Assembly (NCBI GenBank): GCA_027486675.1
Contig: JAIXOQ010000008.1
Location: 62,001-126,000 of the forward strand
Direction: 5' to 3'
DNA: 64,000 bases
Origin: Pseudomonadota bacterium
Lineage (GTDB): Bacteria; Bdellovibrionota; UBA1018; CAIMNF01
The translations under genes were made by a program, and so were the position numbers. Below are positions 42,928-51,357 of the stretch, in pieces; the first letter of the stretch is position 1; each line of letters starts with the position of its first letter. Under the pieces are notes generated by a model that had not been told where the DNA came from, searched no databases, and worked only from the letters and a program-made list of their open reading frames with translations.

Positions 42928-43575
42928 GTGGTTTATCTCATGGTCTCAAACATTTTGCTGCTTTCAGGTCTCACTGCGAACGCAGTTGAAGCCTGTAAGC
43001 GCTGCGAAGTTATCCCCTCGAAGGTGCCAACTTTAGAAACGATCTGCAAGGTACATCCAGACCTATTTTGTCAGAATGTGGATCAAGAACGAAAAAAGCC
43101 CACAGGGCATTTTGGAGACTTCTACACGTCCGTGTCTCGAAGTTTTGAAAAATTCAAAACAAGAAGCAATCAGACGGATAAGAAAATCAGTGATCTCGGA
43201 GACGAATCCCCCAAGGTACTGAGGTCCTTCGAGGGCGAAGTCGAACTTGCACTTTTGCATTATCAAGATGAGATCGAACGGTTAGAGAAAGAATCTATTG
43301 AGCCCCTTTTAAAAGAAGTGAAATCGCTTCATGCCAAGGCGATTGATCAAGCAGTCGCTGATCGAACTCTCGCAGACTCCATGAAGAATGATGTTCAAAA
43401 AGTGGAGTATCTGGGTTTTGGAAAGAACAAGAATGAACTTCTGAAATGGAAAAAGAGCGCCATCGATCCAGAGCCTCCGTCGACCCAGAGCCTCCGTCGA
43501 CCCCTGGGGGTCAGAAGAAAGAAAAGCCGCTTGCCAAGGAATTTGAAGAGCTCGCGACTTTTGAGCTCGATTTGA
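42928..43575 (+). CDS. N-terminal fragment of metallopeptidase-like paralogue 2
   Basis: About 215 residues: signal peptide, cysteine pairs (CKRCEVI, TICKVHPDLFC), then long charged helices (VELALLHYQDEIERLEKES). After IDPEPPST the frame reads unrelated basic sequence (QSLRRPLGVRRKKSRLP) until the stop, as expected for a frameshift product. It lacks the catalytic motif. The track start at 42820 would place 40 extra residues before the signal peptide and is less likely. Confidence 0.55.
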   Translation: MVYLMVSNILLLSGLTANAVEACKRCEVIPSKVPTLETICKVHPDLFCQNVDQERKKPTGHFGDFYTSVSRSFEKFKTRSNQTDKKISDLGDESPKVLRSFEGEVELALLHYQDEIERLEKESIEPLLKEVKSLHAKAIDQAVADRTLADSMKNDVQKVEYLGFGKNKNELLKWKKSAIDPEPPSTQSLRRPLGVRRKKSRLPRNLKSSRLLSSI

Positions 43576-44639
43576 AGCGTGATACTGGAAGTTTCTATGG
43601 GGACTATCGGCAACACCCAGCGCCGAAGGACTACTGCGATGACTCCAAAAAATTGAAGATGCATCTATTTAAAGAAATGCCAATTTTCGACAAATTGTTT
43701 GATATGCATGATCTCCGCAAAGAACTGCTTCCCCGTCATTTCGACCAACTCCAAAAGTCAAATCATATGTTCGCGCAATATAGAGCCGTAAAATCAGGAA
43801 CCGACGATCCGTTACGGGTGGCGGTCGAAAGGTTAATGCAAAGAGACAGGATAAACTTTGAAGTGCCTGCCGAGTCCGAGAGTCCAACGAAGAAACGTTA
43901 CTGCGAATTGCGGAACAAATTGAATGCTGACCCCCGGACGAAAGAATCTTTTCTCGAGTTGATCCGATTGACCCTAGAACAGGAAAAGTGGCAGAGATAC
44001 TGTGGGGCTGCGGGCACGAAAGGGAATGCGAGTTACGTGGGTTACACCCGCTTTGATAAAATGGGTCACATTCCAGATAGCAGTCAGGCTTACTTGCCTT
44101 CATATCCTAAAGAGGATTATAGGCGAATCATTGTTTGCCCTGGTTTTGCGCTGAAAGCTAATCCGAACGATCGTACCGATCAGCTGAATAAGCTAGGGCA
44201 CATTTTGGGTCACGAGCTTGGTCACGATAATAGTACGGTTTATCACCCAAGTCTCTTTGATGCGGTCCTTCAATGTCAAAACGCGGCACATGGAAATCGT
44301 ACGGAAGACTCTGCGGATCTTTTAGGCCTTGAAACTATGCTTCAGCATCTGAATAACCTACGGGGCAAAATGACCGCTTCCCTTGTAGAGCAAGAAAAAA
44401 TCTCAGAGCAGCTCGCGGATATAGTCGCACTCGAACTTTCGGAGCTCTGCCCTGAGAAAATGGCCAAAAAAGATCCAGCGAAAGAAATAGAGGAGATTCA
44501 CGGAATACCCGATACGCACGCCGACGGTCTGGTGCGTGTTCAACGGGTCATGCAAGACCCTTATCTTCGAGGGATGCTCGGTTGCCCAGCCCTTCCGAAA
44601 GCATGTTCGCTTAGGAATTGCATTAGCAGTTGCAAATAG
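43446..44639 (+). CDS. C-terminal catalytic fragment of metallopeptidase-like paralogue 2
   Basis: The fragment holds HELGH at about residues 256-260 (KLGHILGHELGHDNSTVY) and a downstream acidic helix (NRTEDSADLLGLETML) that may give the third zinc ligand. The C-terminus, RVMQDPYLRGMLGCPALPKAC, carries the shared motif of the three paralogues. The first 20 residues (MEKERHRSRASVD) are out-of-frame sequence belonging to the N-terminal half. Without a signal peptide it would stay in the cytoplasm if translated alone. Confidence 0.6.
   Translation: MEKERHRSRASVDPEPPSTPGGQKKEKPLAKEFEELATFELDLKRDTGSFYGDYRQHPAPKDYCDDSKKLKMHLFKEMPIFDKLFDMHDLRKELLPRHFDQLQKSNHMFAQYRAVKSGTDDPLRVAVERLMQRDRINFEVPAESESPTKKRYCELRNKLNADPRTKESFLELIRLTLEQEKWQRYCGAAGTKGNASYVGYTRFDKMGHIPDSSQAYLPSYPKEDYRRIIVCPGFALKANPNDRTDQLNKLGHILGHELGHDNSTVYHPSLFDAVLQCQNAAHGNRTEDSADLLGLETMLQHLNNLRGKMTASLVEQEKISEQLADIVALELSELCPEKMAKKDPAKEIEEIHGIPDTHADGLVRVQRVMQDPYLRGMLGCPALPKACSLRNCISSCK
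43468..43501 (+). repeat. 17-bp perfect tandem duplication
   Basis: CCAGAGCCTCCGTCGAC occurs twice in direct succession (43468-43484 and 43485-43501). It shifts the reading frame of the surrounding gene. Slipped-strand loss of one unit would restore the full-length protein. Confidence 0.92.
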
Positions 44640-44695
44640 TTCTCAATCCATTGACGAAGGATGCACCCACCTACAGCGTCGGTTGTGCTCTGGCG

Positions 44696-46540
44696 CTACT
44701 TCAGTTCGCAGTGTTTTTGTAACGGACGAACTGGGCATCCGAGTGCTTTTCGGATGCGTGGGGATGCCAGCAGAATGCGGTCGTAGCGGGTAGAGCCTTT
44801 GGCGTGAGTTTCGGAGGTGCCACCTGCAATGAGTCCACTGACTTGTTCCGAAAGGCTTCGAGTATCATTACCTATCATTTTTGAAATCCAGGGAGACTTG
44901 GGCATACAACCAGTTTGTTGATAGAGATCTTGGAGCAAAGTCTTTAGCGTTTGTTCCTCTTTTGGCGCAGTTGGACAGTATGCGTAGTAAAGACCTAGGG
45001 CCCCTGTAATGAGTTTCTTTTTTTCTTTAACTTTCAGATTGTGCTCCAACACTGTGGCTTCAAACCAATCAGCCCCCGACTCTTCGGCTTCACTGTATTG
45101 AGCGTCTATAACATCTTTACAAGCGGCCATTTCTTCGGTGAGTTCCTTGAAGATTTTTTTAGAGTCCCTAATTTCTGTAATTGTACCCTCAGGATTCTTC
45201 TCCTCTGAATGCTCCACCAGCTGACGCACCCGTCGTTCAGCATCTTTCACATGAATTTTTGCGGCTCTACGTTTGGATAGGCAGCCCTTAAGAGCCCTAA
45301 AAGGGTGGTCTTTAAACGACAACGCCCGGCTGACTACCTGGGGTGGGGCGGTATCAGAGTTGTTTAGGTGGAACGTATATCGATCGGCTTCTGATTCTGC
45401 CTGAAGGGTATCGAAAAGGTCTGATTTCCTTGGACGGCTTGAAGAGAAGTGCACGGTGTTTTGATATAGAGGCTTCCGGGTGAAACACGCGCTGGTCGCA
45501 TGACCGATCTCGTGCAGAAATATTCCATAGATTGCGTCACTCGGAAAAAGTAGGGCGGGTGAATCGATAGTGAGTTGGTGGTTATCGCGGTCGTAATGGG
45601 CATTGATCTCGGTGGTAGGTATGAATCTCAGAGAGAGCAATTGAATCCGTTCGATCATCAGCGCATACTTCGTAGATTCTTTCGGATGGCGAAGTTTTAA
45701 TGACTCAAGATAGGAAATTGAGTCATTTTTGGCATTCTCAAATGCGGATTTTGCAATAGCAGTCCTTCGCAGGATCTCTGTGACCTCATCCCGAACAAGT
45801 GGTGTGTAGTCGCCGAGACTCCCGGTCAGGGAAAGGCCAAGCATGCGTGCCGATTCTTCATCCTGGTTTGGTGCTGGGGAGTAGTTGTTTGGAACTGCAT
45901 GACTAAGCTCCAGGGATTTCAGATATTTCAAGTACTCGGACTTACAGAGTTTGATGTGGGTCTCTAAGCATTCGTAGGCTTTAGACATCTGAGGATCGAG
46001 TGATGCATCAGAGGATTTTGTAGGATTAGTGCCTGCTGGATCCTTCAGCGGCACTCCGTCGCGGCAGAGTGCGAAGTTACCGATTTCTTGCTTAGCCTTA
46101 TCCCCAAACTTCTCTACACAGCCTGCGACCGCCAAGAGATCTTGGGCAAGTGTAGTTGGGAGCATGGTCTCCTGAGGTGGACTCTTCGGCGGCTGTCGCA
46201 GGAGTAGGCATTTGCGAATTTCAAGCGTCGCCACGTGAATCGTGCTGTTGACTAAAATATCCCCATTCCCGAAGTCATGATGGATCGCAAGCGATGGGCT
46301 CTTTCTGGTTTTGCACAGTTGCTCAAGCGAGCAGAACTTCGGCGATTTCGTCTGACACAGCGGATCTGTTTCGTAAGCGCAGTCTAAGATTTCATCAGCG
46401 CGAGTCTGCAGGCAGTCTACGCAGCCCTCGGTGGGTGAGGGGGAAATGTCGGTGAAGCCATTTTGCCCCCAAGCTTCGGTCAGTGGACCACTGCCGGCTA
46501 GGATCATGAGAAGTGAGAGATTTAACCCAAATTGGCTCAC
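44696..46540 (-). CDS. Exported HExxH metallopeptidase-like protein, paralogue 3
   Basis: The 614-residue protein, the longest of the three, starts at a GTG with signal peptide LNLSLLMILAGSGPLTEAWG. Cysteine-rich N-terminal region (CVDCLQTR, CAYETDPLCQ, CSLEQLC). HEIGH lies at about residues 343-347 (YGIFLHEIGHATSACF), with QAESEADRYTFHL downstream as candidate third ligand. The C-terminus, RILLASPRIRKALGCPVRPLQKHC, has the shared motif. It faces paralogue 2 tail to tail (56 bp). Function unknown; probably a periplasmic or secreted zinc protease. Confidence 0.7.
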   Translation of the reverse strand: MSQFGLNLSLLMILAGSGPLTEAWGQNGFTDISPSPTEGCVDCLQTRADEILDCAYETDPLCQTKSPKFCSLEQLCKTRKSPSLAIHHDFGNGDILVNSTIHVATLEIRKCLLLRQPPKSPPQETMLPTTLAQDLLAVAGCVEKFGDKAKQEIGNFALCRDGVPLKDPAGTNPTKSSDASLDPQMSKAYECLETHIKLCKSEYLKYLKSLELSHAVPNNYSPAPNQDEESARMLGLSLTGSLGDYTPLVRDEVTEILRRTAIAKSAFENAKNDSISYLESLKLRHPKESTKYALMIERIQLLSLRFIPTTEINAHYDRDNHQLTIDSPALLFPSDAIYGIFLHEIGHATSACFTRKPLYQNTVHFSSSRPRKSDLFDTLQAESEADRYTFHLNNSDTAPPQVVSRALSFKDHPFRALKGCLSKRRAAKIHVKDAERRVRQLVEHSEEKNPEGTITEIRDSKKIFKELTEEMAACKDVIDAQYSEAEESGADWFEATVLEHNLKVKEKKKLITGALGLYYAYCPTAPKEEQTLKTLLQDLYQQTGCMPKSPWISKMIGNDTRSLSEQVSGLIAGGTSETHAKGSTRYDRILLASPRIRKALGCPVRPLQKHCELK

Positions 46541-46609
46541 GGGCTTAAGGATAACATAGGCAAAAATAGGCGGGCGGGAATGGGGCGTGCGGGCAGGGTC
46601 TCTTCTTGC

Positions 46610-47602
46610 CTAGTCTGGGTTTTGCTCAAAATAGCTCACGTCAATGAAGACTGCGGCCGCAAGAATCAGCCTCCGCTCGTCCTCTGTCAGCTTTCGACTT
46701 TTAAACTCAATGACAAAGTTATCGCGGTCGGTGAAGAGCTCGGTGAGTAAACCACTGAACCGTTTCGTGAGCTTCGCTATCTCTATTCCGTGACGGGTAA
46801 ATGCAAAAGTCCAAATTCTAAAGAATGGGGACTTCACCTCACACATCACTTCTCCTTGGACGTTCTCAATCACGAAGTATTTATGCAAGATCGCGAACCT
46901 TTGCTGAATCGCGCCTATGTAACCGCCGGATGGGTCACGAAGTTCGATCCGCTTAAACCAGAATCGAAACGGTTGGTGTAGGGTCAGCAGGAGTTTACGA
47001 CTCACACTTAAGATATGGACATCAAATGGCCGCCAATGCCCAAACCACTGTCTCATCAAAAAACTTCCAAAATCTTTGCCCTGTTCTGTCAGGAAGCCGA
47101 TTGTATTTTTCTGTTCATCATAAATGGCGTACCGATTGCGAGTTTCAAACCCTAGAAGCTCGAATGGTTCTCCGGTTTGTCGGATGAAGAGTTTTTGATA
47201 GTTGAGAAGCTCCAGTGAGTTCGGGTCTCGCCTGAATGGAGCTTCTTTGAGTTTATTTTGCTGTGCTTTTTTTAACTCTGCCTGGATGAGAGGCAATTCC
47301 TTTTGATCGAGCCAGATGCCCTTGCAGGTCGTGCAGTAGTCGATATCGGTTCTTTGCTGATTAGAGATCGGAAAGGCTACGAGCTTAGTTTCCGGATTGC
47401 TGCATGTGGGACACGGAAGTCGTGTTTCCTTAGATTGGGAATAAGCAAAGCTTGGGTCAGGTAGGTCTTGATCTGCGTTACAGCTCTTCGCAAGAACTCC
47501 TGCTTTCAGCCACATGCCGCGGCACTGAGAGCACAGGTCGATCGTATTCCTGGCGTCGAGCGGGTAGTCGTAAAGCGCAGTATTGCATTTTGGGCATCTC
47601 AT
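46610..47602 (-). CDS. zf-TFIIB double zinc ribbon fused to a scramblase/LURP-one-like domain
   Basis: The 330-residue protein has two N-terminal zf-TFIIB ribbons: CPKC...CSQCRGMWL and CPTC...CTTCKGIWLD. From about residue 130 it resembles the phospholipid-scramblase/Tubby-C superfamily: YAIYDEQKNTIGFLTEQG, RPFDVHILSVSRKLLLTLHQPF, YIGAIQQRFAILHKYFVIE. No signal peptide, so it is cytoplasmic. Such domains bind lipids or membranes in other proteins; what this fusion does is unknown. It lies between the metallopeptidase genes and the second RAYT-like gene. Confidence 0.78.
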   Translation of the reverse strand: MRCPKCNTALYDYPLDARNTIDLCSQCRGMWLKAGVLAKSCNADQDLPDPSFAYSQSKETRLPCPTCSNPETKLVAFPISNQQRTDIDYCTTCKGIWLDQKELPLIQAELKKAQQNKLKEAPFRRDPNSLELLNYQKLFIRQTGEPFELLGFETRNRYAIYDEQKNTIGFLTEQGKDFGSFLMRQWFGHWRPFDVHILSVSRKLLLTLHQPFRFWFKRIELRDPSGGYIGAIQQRFAILHKYFVIENVQGEVMCEVKSPFFRIWTFAFTRHGIEIAKLTKRFSGLLTELFTDRDNFVIEFKSRKLTEDERRLILAAAVFIDVSYFEQNPD

Positions 47603-47727
47603 CTTGGTCTCTTTGGGACTTTATCGGAGATGGCTTCAGCTTGTCTATGGGTGAGGAACCTTTCCTGGTATCCCACAATTGGACCCGAGTCATTTCAAGG
47701 ATTGTTTGTCTTTGTTTTCACAGAATC

Positions 47728-48364
47728 ATTTGACATCGCTGAAGCCTCGCGCAATTCTGATGGGGCAGGTCATGTCACAAAAGCAAACAGCACTCCCTGG
47801 GTTTGAGAAAGAATTCTCTCGTAGTCATTTCGGTGGTTCTCTTCTTAAGGGCAATCCTCGCGATGCTCGCCCCATTGCAGTGAAGCGGCCTATGCATTTG
47901 GTGCTGAAGTCTAAGAAGGCTACGGATGCGCGGTCATTTCTTGCTCCCGCTCGCGCGGCTGGGATTTTGATTTTAGTCAATCGCGTCGCACGTCTGCATG
48001 GCATTAAAATCCATCGTTATGCCAATGGCGGGAATCATCTGCATTTAATCATTCAGGCGCCATCTCGGTCGGCATTCCAAAGATTTCTACGCGGGACGAC
48101 AGGCGTGATTGCCCGGATGACTCTGGGGCGGGAGCGCGGGAAGGCGCTTGCTTTGGATGGAAAAGCTACTTTAGGAAGGGATGCCGTCAGTCAGGGCCAA
48201 GGTGCCTCGTCCGCATTCTGGGACGCGCGCCCCTTCACCCGCATCATCGAATGGGGACGGGACTTTAAGCGCACGAATGACTACGTGATCAAGAACACGC
48301 TCGAAGCACTGGGCTTTGTTTCTTATACAGCAAGGCGATCGCGCCCTCGCGGAAGTTAGGAGAT
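47728..48364 (+). mobile_element. RAYT-like unit, copy 2
   Basis: Direct repeat of the unit at 40707-41336, in the same orientation, about 7 kb away. Identity begins at atttgacatcgctga and ends just past the stop codon. The upstream TTGACA-N17-AATTCT arrangement is kept (47730-47758). The two copies could support recombination that deletes the metallopeptidase block between them. Confidence 0.55.
47772..48359 (+). CDS. Y1/HUH transposase-like protein (RAYT type), copy 2
   Basis: The start is set at the ATG at 47772, matching copy 1; the track ORF runs 93 bp further upstream into the shared promoter. The protein has 195 residues with HUH in NGGNHLHLIIQ and Tyr in TNDYVIKN. It differs from copy 1 mainly at the N-terminal few residues and in the segment after RGKAL (ALDGKATLGRDAV here). 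The stop is only 6 bp from the end of the first array gene, which is convergent. Confidence 0.8.
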   Translation: MSQKQTALPGFEKEFSRSHFGGSLLKGNPRDARPIAVKRPMHLVLKSKKATDARSFLAPARAAGILILVNRVARLHGIKIHRYANGGNHLHLIIQAPSRSAFQRFLRGTTGVIARMTLGRERGKALALDGKATLGRDAVSQGQGASSAFWDARPFTRIIEWGRDFKRTNDYVIKNTLEALGFVSYTARRSRPRGS

Positions 48365-48365
48365 T

Positions 48366-49724
48366 CTACTGGGCAGCTTTTGCCCGAAGTTTCATCTCCT
48401 GTTCGCCGACTCCCTTGAGCTTCGAATACAGATGATCGACAGACTGCTGAATTGACTTTTTCGCCCGCGTGCCCGTGTCATCACCTGCAGCTTTTGCCTC
48501 GGCCGTTGCACGACTCCCAGACTGAGACTGACGGTATGCTTCAGCCTCTAGGAGCCTAGAGATGAGTTGTTGTGCATGGTCGTGCCGTAACGCTAGGGCT
48601 TCGGCAATAATATTGGCTTGTGATGATTCGGGTTCCTGGTCGGCTATTTCGCTGAGTGGCTTTCTGATCATCTCAATCTCACGCCTCAAAAGCTCCACCC
48701 TTAAGGCTAAGTTCCAAATGGATGCTGCCGAACTATCGCCCTTTGCCTTCAGTGCATTCAGTGCCTCTTTAACTTCTGCTTGAAGCACCACTAGTTCCCA
48801 TGCACCCAGTTGGACGGCATCGACAAGCGAGACAGATCCTGATGCAACTTGGTTCGGAAGGGTCCCATCGAAGTAAACGTCTTTTAAGAGTAAGCCCTCG
48901 GGTGGTTGGGCCACGAGGGGGCTGACCGTTGTTACATGCGAAGTAGAAAGAAGTGGATCAATGACACTACGAACCCACGCGTTGCCCAGAACATGGCCGC
49001 CGGCGATGCCACTCAAAATAGCACTAGGGATAATCAGAAGTAGGTGCATGTCGGCGAATACGTGAGCCATCGCACCCGTAAATCCGCCAAGTAGACCAAA
49101 AAAAAGAGGCCCTGACCACTTGGAGGGGTTCCTCGCACGGATTTTCTTCTCCAGCCAAAGTCGCTCTGCTTTTGGAAGCGTCACAAATGCTGTCGCCGCA
49201 ATTTTCACCGCAGCCTCCGCGTACTGGAATTGCCTTCGAGCTAAACTGAGTGTGCCGGGTTGATCCTCAACCAGACCAAAGTGTTTTTTGAGCTCCTTCT
49301 GCCATTGATTTCTTTCGTAGTTGACGCGGTCATCAGATGTTTTCCTTGTAAACAGCTGAAGATCCACTGAACTCAAAAGAGTCCCCATATCATTCTTTGA
49401 GTGGTGGTCAGGCGAATCGGTGCTTCTGATGAGATATTCTTTAAATGCATCCATCCCATTATCAGTGACGATACTACCCGCTAGGTGAGCGCGCAGTGGA
49501 AGCGACATGCTTTCTACCACTGCCAACCACTTCACGTTTTCTTGAGCTGTTTCTAAAATCGCTTTCTGTAGCGACGCGGACCCTTCAGCTGCCTTCACGC
49601 AAGCCTCTGTCACAGCTTGGTTTGCTAGCTTTTTCAGCAGCTCATCCTCTGGTTGGGTCGCATGCGACAGCGGCTGGATGGCGAGGAAAATGCCTAGAAA
49701 AATGGCAGTAGTTTTATAAAGCAT
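48366..49724 (-). CDS. Array paralogue 1: exported helical protein with glycine-rich hydrophobic hairpin
   Basis: This 452-residue member of a six-gene tandem family has a signal peptide (YKTTAIFLGIFLAIQPLSHA), helical block A (SLQKAILETAQENVKWLAVV, 51-70), block B (LARRQFQYAEAAVKIAATAF, 161-180), a glycine-rich hydrophobic hairpin (about 204-248: FFGLLGGFTGAMA, IIPSAILSGIAGGHVLG), and the most conserved block C (SGSVSLVDAVQLGAWELVVL, 295-314). It has the longest tail (Q/A/E-rich). It is the last gene of the array in the direction of transcription and abuts the RAYT-like gene. Family unknown. Confidence 0.7.
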   Translation of the reverse strand: MLYKTTAIFLGIFLAIQPLSHATQPEDELLKKLANQAVTEACVKAAEGSASLQKAILETAQENVKWLAVVESMSLPLRAHLAGSIVTDNGMDAFKEYLIRSTDSPDHHSKNDMGTLLSSVDLQLFTRKTSDDRVNYERNQWQKELKKHFGLVEDQPGTLSLARRQFQYAEAAVKIAATAFVTLPKAERLWLEKKIRARNPSKWSGPLFFGLLGGFTGAMAHVFADMHLLLIIPSAILSGIAGGHVLGNAWVRSVIDPLLSTSHVTTVSPLVAQPPEGLLLKDVYFDGTLPNQVASGSVSLVDAVQLGAWELVVLQAEVKEALNALKAKGDSSAASIWNLALRVELLRREIEMIRKPLSEIADQEPESSQANIIAEALALRHDHAQQLISRLLEAEAYRQSQSGSRATAEAKAAGDDTGTRAKKSIQQSVDHLYSKLKGVGEQEMKLRAKAAQ

Positions 49725-49776
49725 ATGTGCGGAACCTTAACGATAAAGCCATGCGTAAGCAAGAGTTAGGTTTGAG

Positions 49777-49792
49777 GTGAATGATTAGACTT
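49777..49792 (-). promoter_or_regulatory. Conserved upstream module of array paralogue 1 (partial)
   Basis: The plus-strand string gtgaatgattagactt, 54 bp from the ATG, matches the same module before paralogues 2, 3 and 6. The second gataag half seen in the others is degraded here. A 6-bp hairpin (GAGACG-GAGTT-CGTCTC, 49793-49809) lies just beyond, possibly ending the upstream paralogue's transcript. Confidence 0.45.
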
Positions 49793-49888
49793 GAGACGGA
49801 GTTCGTCTCTATTTCCTAAGGTCCATTGCTTCCTGTTTCCCTGGGACGGTCACACTTCTGCGGGCTGTGGACGCCAGCGCTGCTGGGG

Positions 49889-51148
49889 CTAAGGTTTTAT
49901 ACCCGCGATTCCCTCGCGGCGTTTCATTTCCTGGGTGGCGGCTTGTTCTAACTCAAGCAAAAACTCTTCCTGGTTCACCTCAGGGTTCATCCTATTTATG
50001 ACATCTACTAGGAGTGTCTGAGCCCTTTTGTCTCGCGTCGCAATCGCATCCAGTAAAGTCCCTACAACATCAAGCTGTCCGAAATCGTGATCCTGGCGGA
50101 CCGCATCGTGTACTTTGTACGCGAGATCCATCAGCTCAAGAGTGTAAATACGAATTTTCAGGGCGAGTGCGCCGCTGGTTTCTTTTGCTGCTCTGGTTTC
50201 TGACTCAAGTACTGCAAGTTCCCATGCGCCAATCTGTGCGGCATCGATGAGAGAGACAGATCCGGAGGCTAAACGATCAGGAAAGGACGATTCAGAAAGA
50301 ACGCTTGTTAGATTTAGAGTCTGGTTGGGTTGAAGCAATAGACCACCATAGCTTTGGAGCTGTGCCGTAGTGAGGAGTGGTGCAGTGAATGCGCTTAACC
50401 ACATTTTATCCCCAATCCCTTTGCCAATCTTTGTACCCAGATACCCACCTAATAACATCCATGTAAAGATGCTGACTCGTGGGACTAGGGCGCTTGCTAA
50501 TCCACCGGCGACCACACCAATGACTGTGCCAACGGCGGCGCTATTCTCTCGAGTTGGATTGAGCTCAAAGATCTTCTTCTCCAGGCTCTTTCGGTTTGCC
50601 TTTGGAAGCGTCACAAAAGCAGTTGCGGCGATTCTTACCGCTGCTTGTACATACTGGAACCTTTTCCGATCTAGACTCTCTGCGTTTTCCTGAACACTGC
50701 TGATGTCAAAATATCTTTTGAGTTCATTTTTCCACTCAGTCAGTTCGTAAGATAGGCGCTTATTTGAATTTCTCCTCAAAGTGATTAAATGGAGTTCAAC
50801 ATTTTCTAAAAGGGCATCTAGTTCAGTTGGAGGGTGATCTAGGGATTCAGTGTGGGCGATGAGATAGTCTTTGAAAGTCTCAAATCCATCACTTGTACTA
50901 AGATTCGACGCCAACTGCACTCGCAACTCGGGACTCATCGCACTGACCACAGAAAGCCACTTCACGTTTTCTTCGGCTGTTTCTAAAATCGCTTTCTGCA
51001 GGGATGCGGATCCTTTAGAAATTTCAAAGCAAGCCTTCTCTATTGCATGATTTGCTACCTTCTTCAGCAGCTCATCGTTTGTCGCATGCGCCAACGGCTG
51101 AAGGGCGAAGAAGAGACCTAAGGAAAGCGCAGTAGCTTTTAGAAACAT
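49889..51148 (-). CDS. Array paralogue 2: exported helical protein with glycine-rich hydrophobic hairpin
   Basis: From the ATG at 51148 (the track TTG is three codons upstream) the protein has 419 residues. Signal peptide FLKATALSLGLFFALQPLAHA; block A SLQKAILETAEENVKWLSVV; block B RKRFQYVQAAVRIAATAFVT; hydrophobic stretch VGTVIGVVAGGLASALV and FTWMLLGGYLGTKIGKGIG; block C SGSVSLIDAAQIGAWELAVL. The glycine spacing (GxxxG-like) in the hydrophobic part is the strongest of the six. The gene is spaced 209 bp from paralogue 3 and keeps its own upstream module. Confidence 0.7.
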   Translation of the reverse strand: MFLKATALSLGLFFALQPLAHATNDELLKKVANHAIEKACFEISKGSASLQKAILETAEENVKWLSVVSAMSPELRVQLASNLSTSDGFETFKDYLIAHTESLDHPPTELDALLENVELHLITLRRNSNKRLSYELTEWKNELKRYFDISSVQENAESLDRKRFQYVQAAVRIAATAFVTLPKANRKSLEKKIFELNPTRENSAAVGTVIGVVAGGLASALVPRVSIFTWMLLGGYLGTKIGKGIGDKMWLSAFTAPLLTTAQLQSYGGLLLQPNQTLNLTSVLSESSFPDRLASGSVSLIDAAQIGAWELAVLESETRAAKETSGALALKIRIYTLELMDLAYKVHDAVRQDHDFGQLDVVGTLLDAIATRDKRAQTLLVDVINRMNPEVNQEEFLLELEQAATQEMKRREGIAGIKP

Positions 51149-51190
51149 GTTGGTCAAAACGCTAGCGTTAAAATGAGTAGTGTGACAACA

Positions 51191-51217
51191 GATAAGGTCA
51201 TATGAATGATAAGGATT
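51191..51217 (-). promoter_or_regulatory. Conserved upstream module of array paralogue 2
   Basis: gataaggtcatatgaatgat, followed by aaggatt, on the plus strand; in coding sense CTTATCATTCA-N-CCTTATC, two CTTATC copies about 17 bp apart. It begins 43 bp from the ATG, the same distance as before paralogues 3 and 6. It may be the promoter or a regulator site; no standard -35/-10 pair is obvious. Confidence 0.5.
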
Positions 51218-51357
51218 GAAGGGTAGTTCGCCTCTTGAACCAAAGTCTATTTCTTCTTACCCGGACAGCCGAGGGCAAAATTTGATGCCTGTGCACTCTC
51301 ATGGCGATCACTCGATTCACTCCTCTCTCGCTGTTGGTTTCCAGCCCCTCCCTTTTT

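Larger units (their letters stand above)
42928..44639 (+). pseudogene. HExxH metallopeptidase-like paralogue 2, split by a 17-bp tandem duplication
   Basis: Two overlapping ORFs (to 43575 and from 43446) become one open frame if one copy of the 17-bp direct repeat at 43468-43501 is removed: IDPEPPST then continues into PGGQKKEKPLAKEF. Seventeen is not a multiple of three, so the duplication causes the shift. Restored, the gene would encode a signal peptide (MVSNILLLSGLTANAVEA), a coiled, charged region and the catalytic half. The GTG at 42928 begins gtggtttatctc like paralogue 1. The break may be real, phase-variable, or a sequencing error. Confidence 0.75.
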
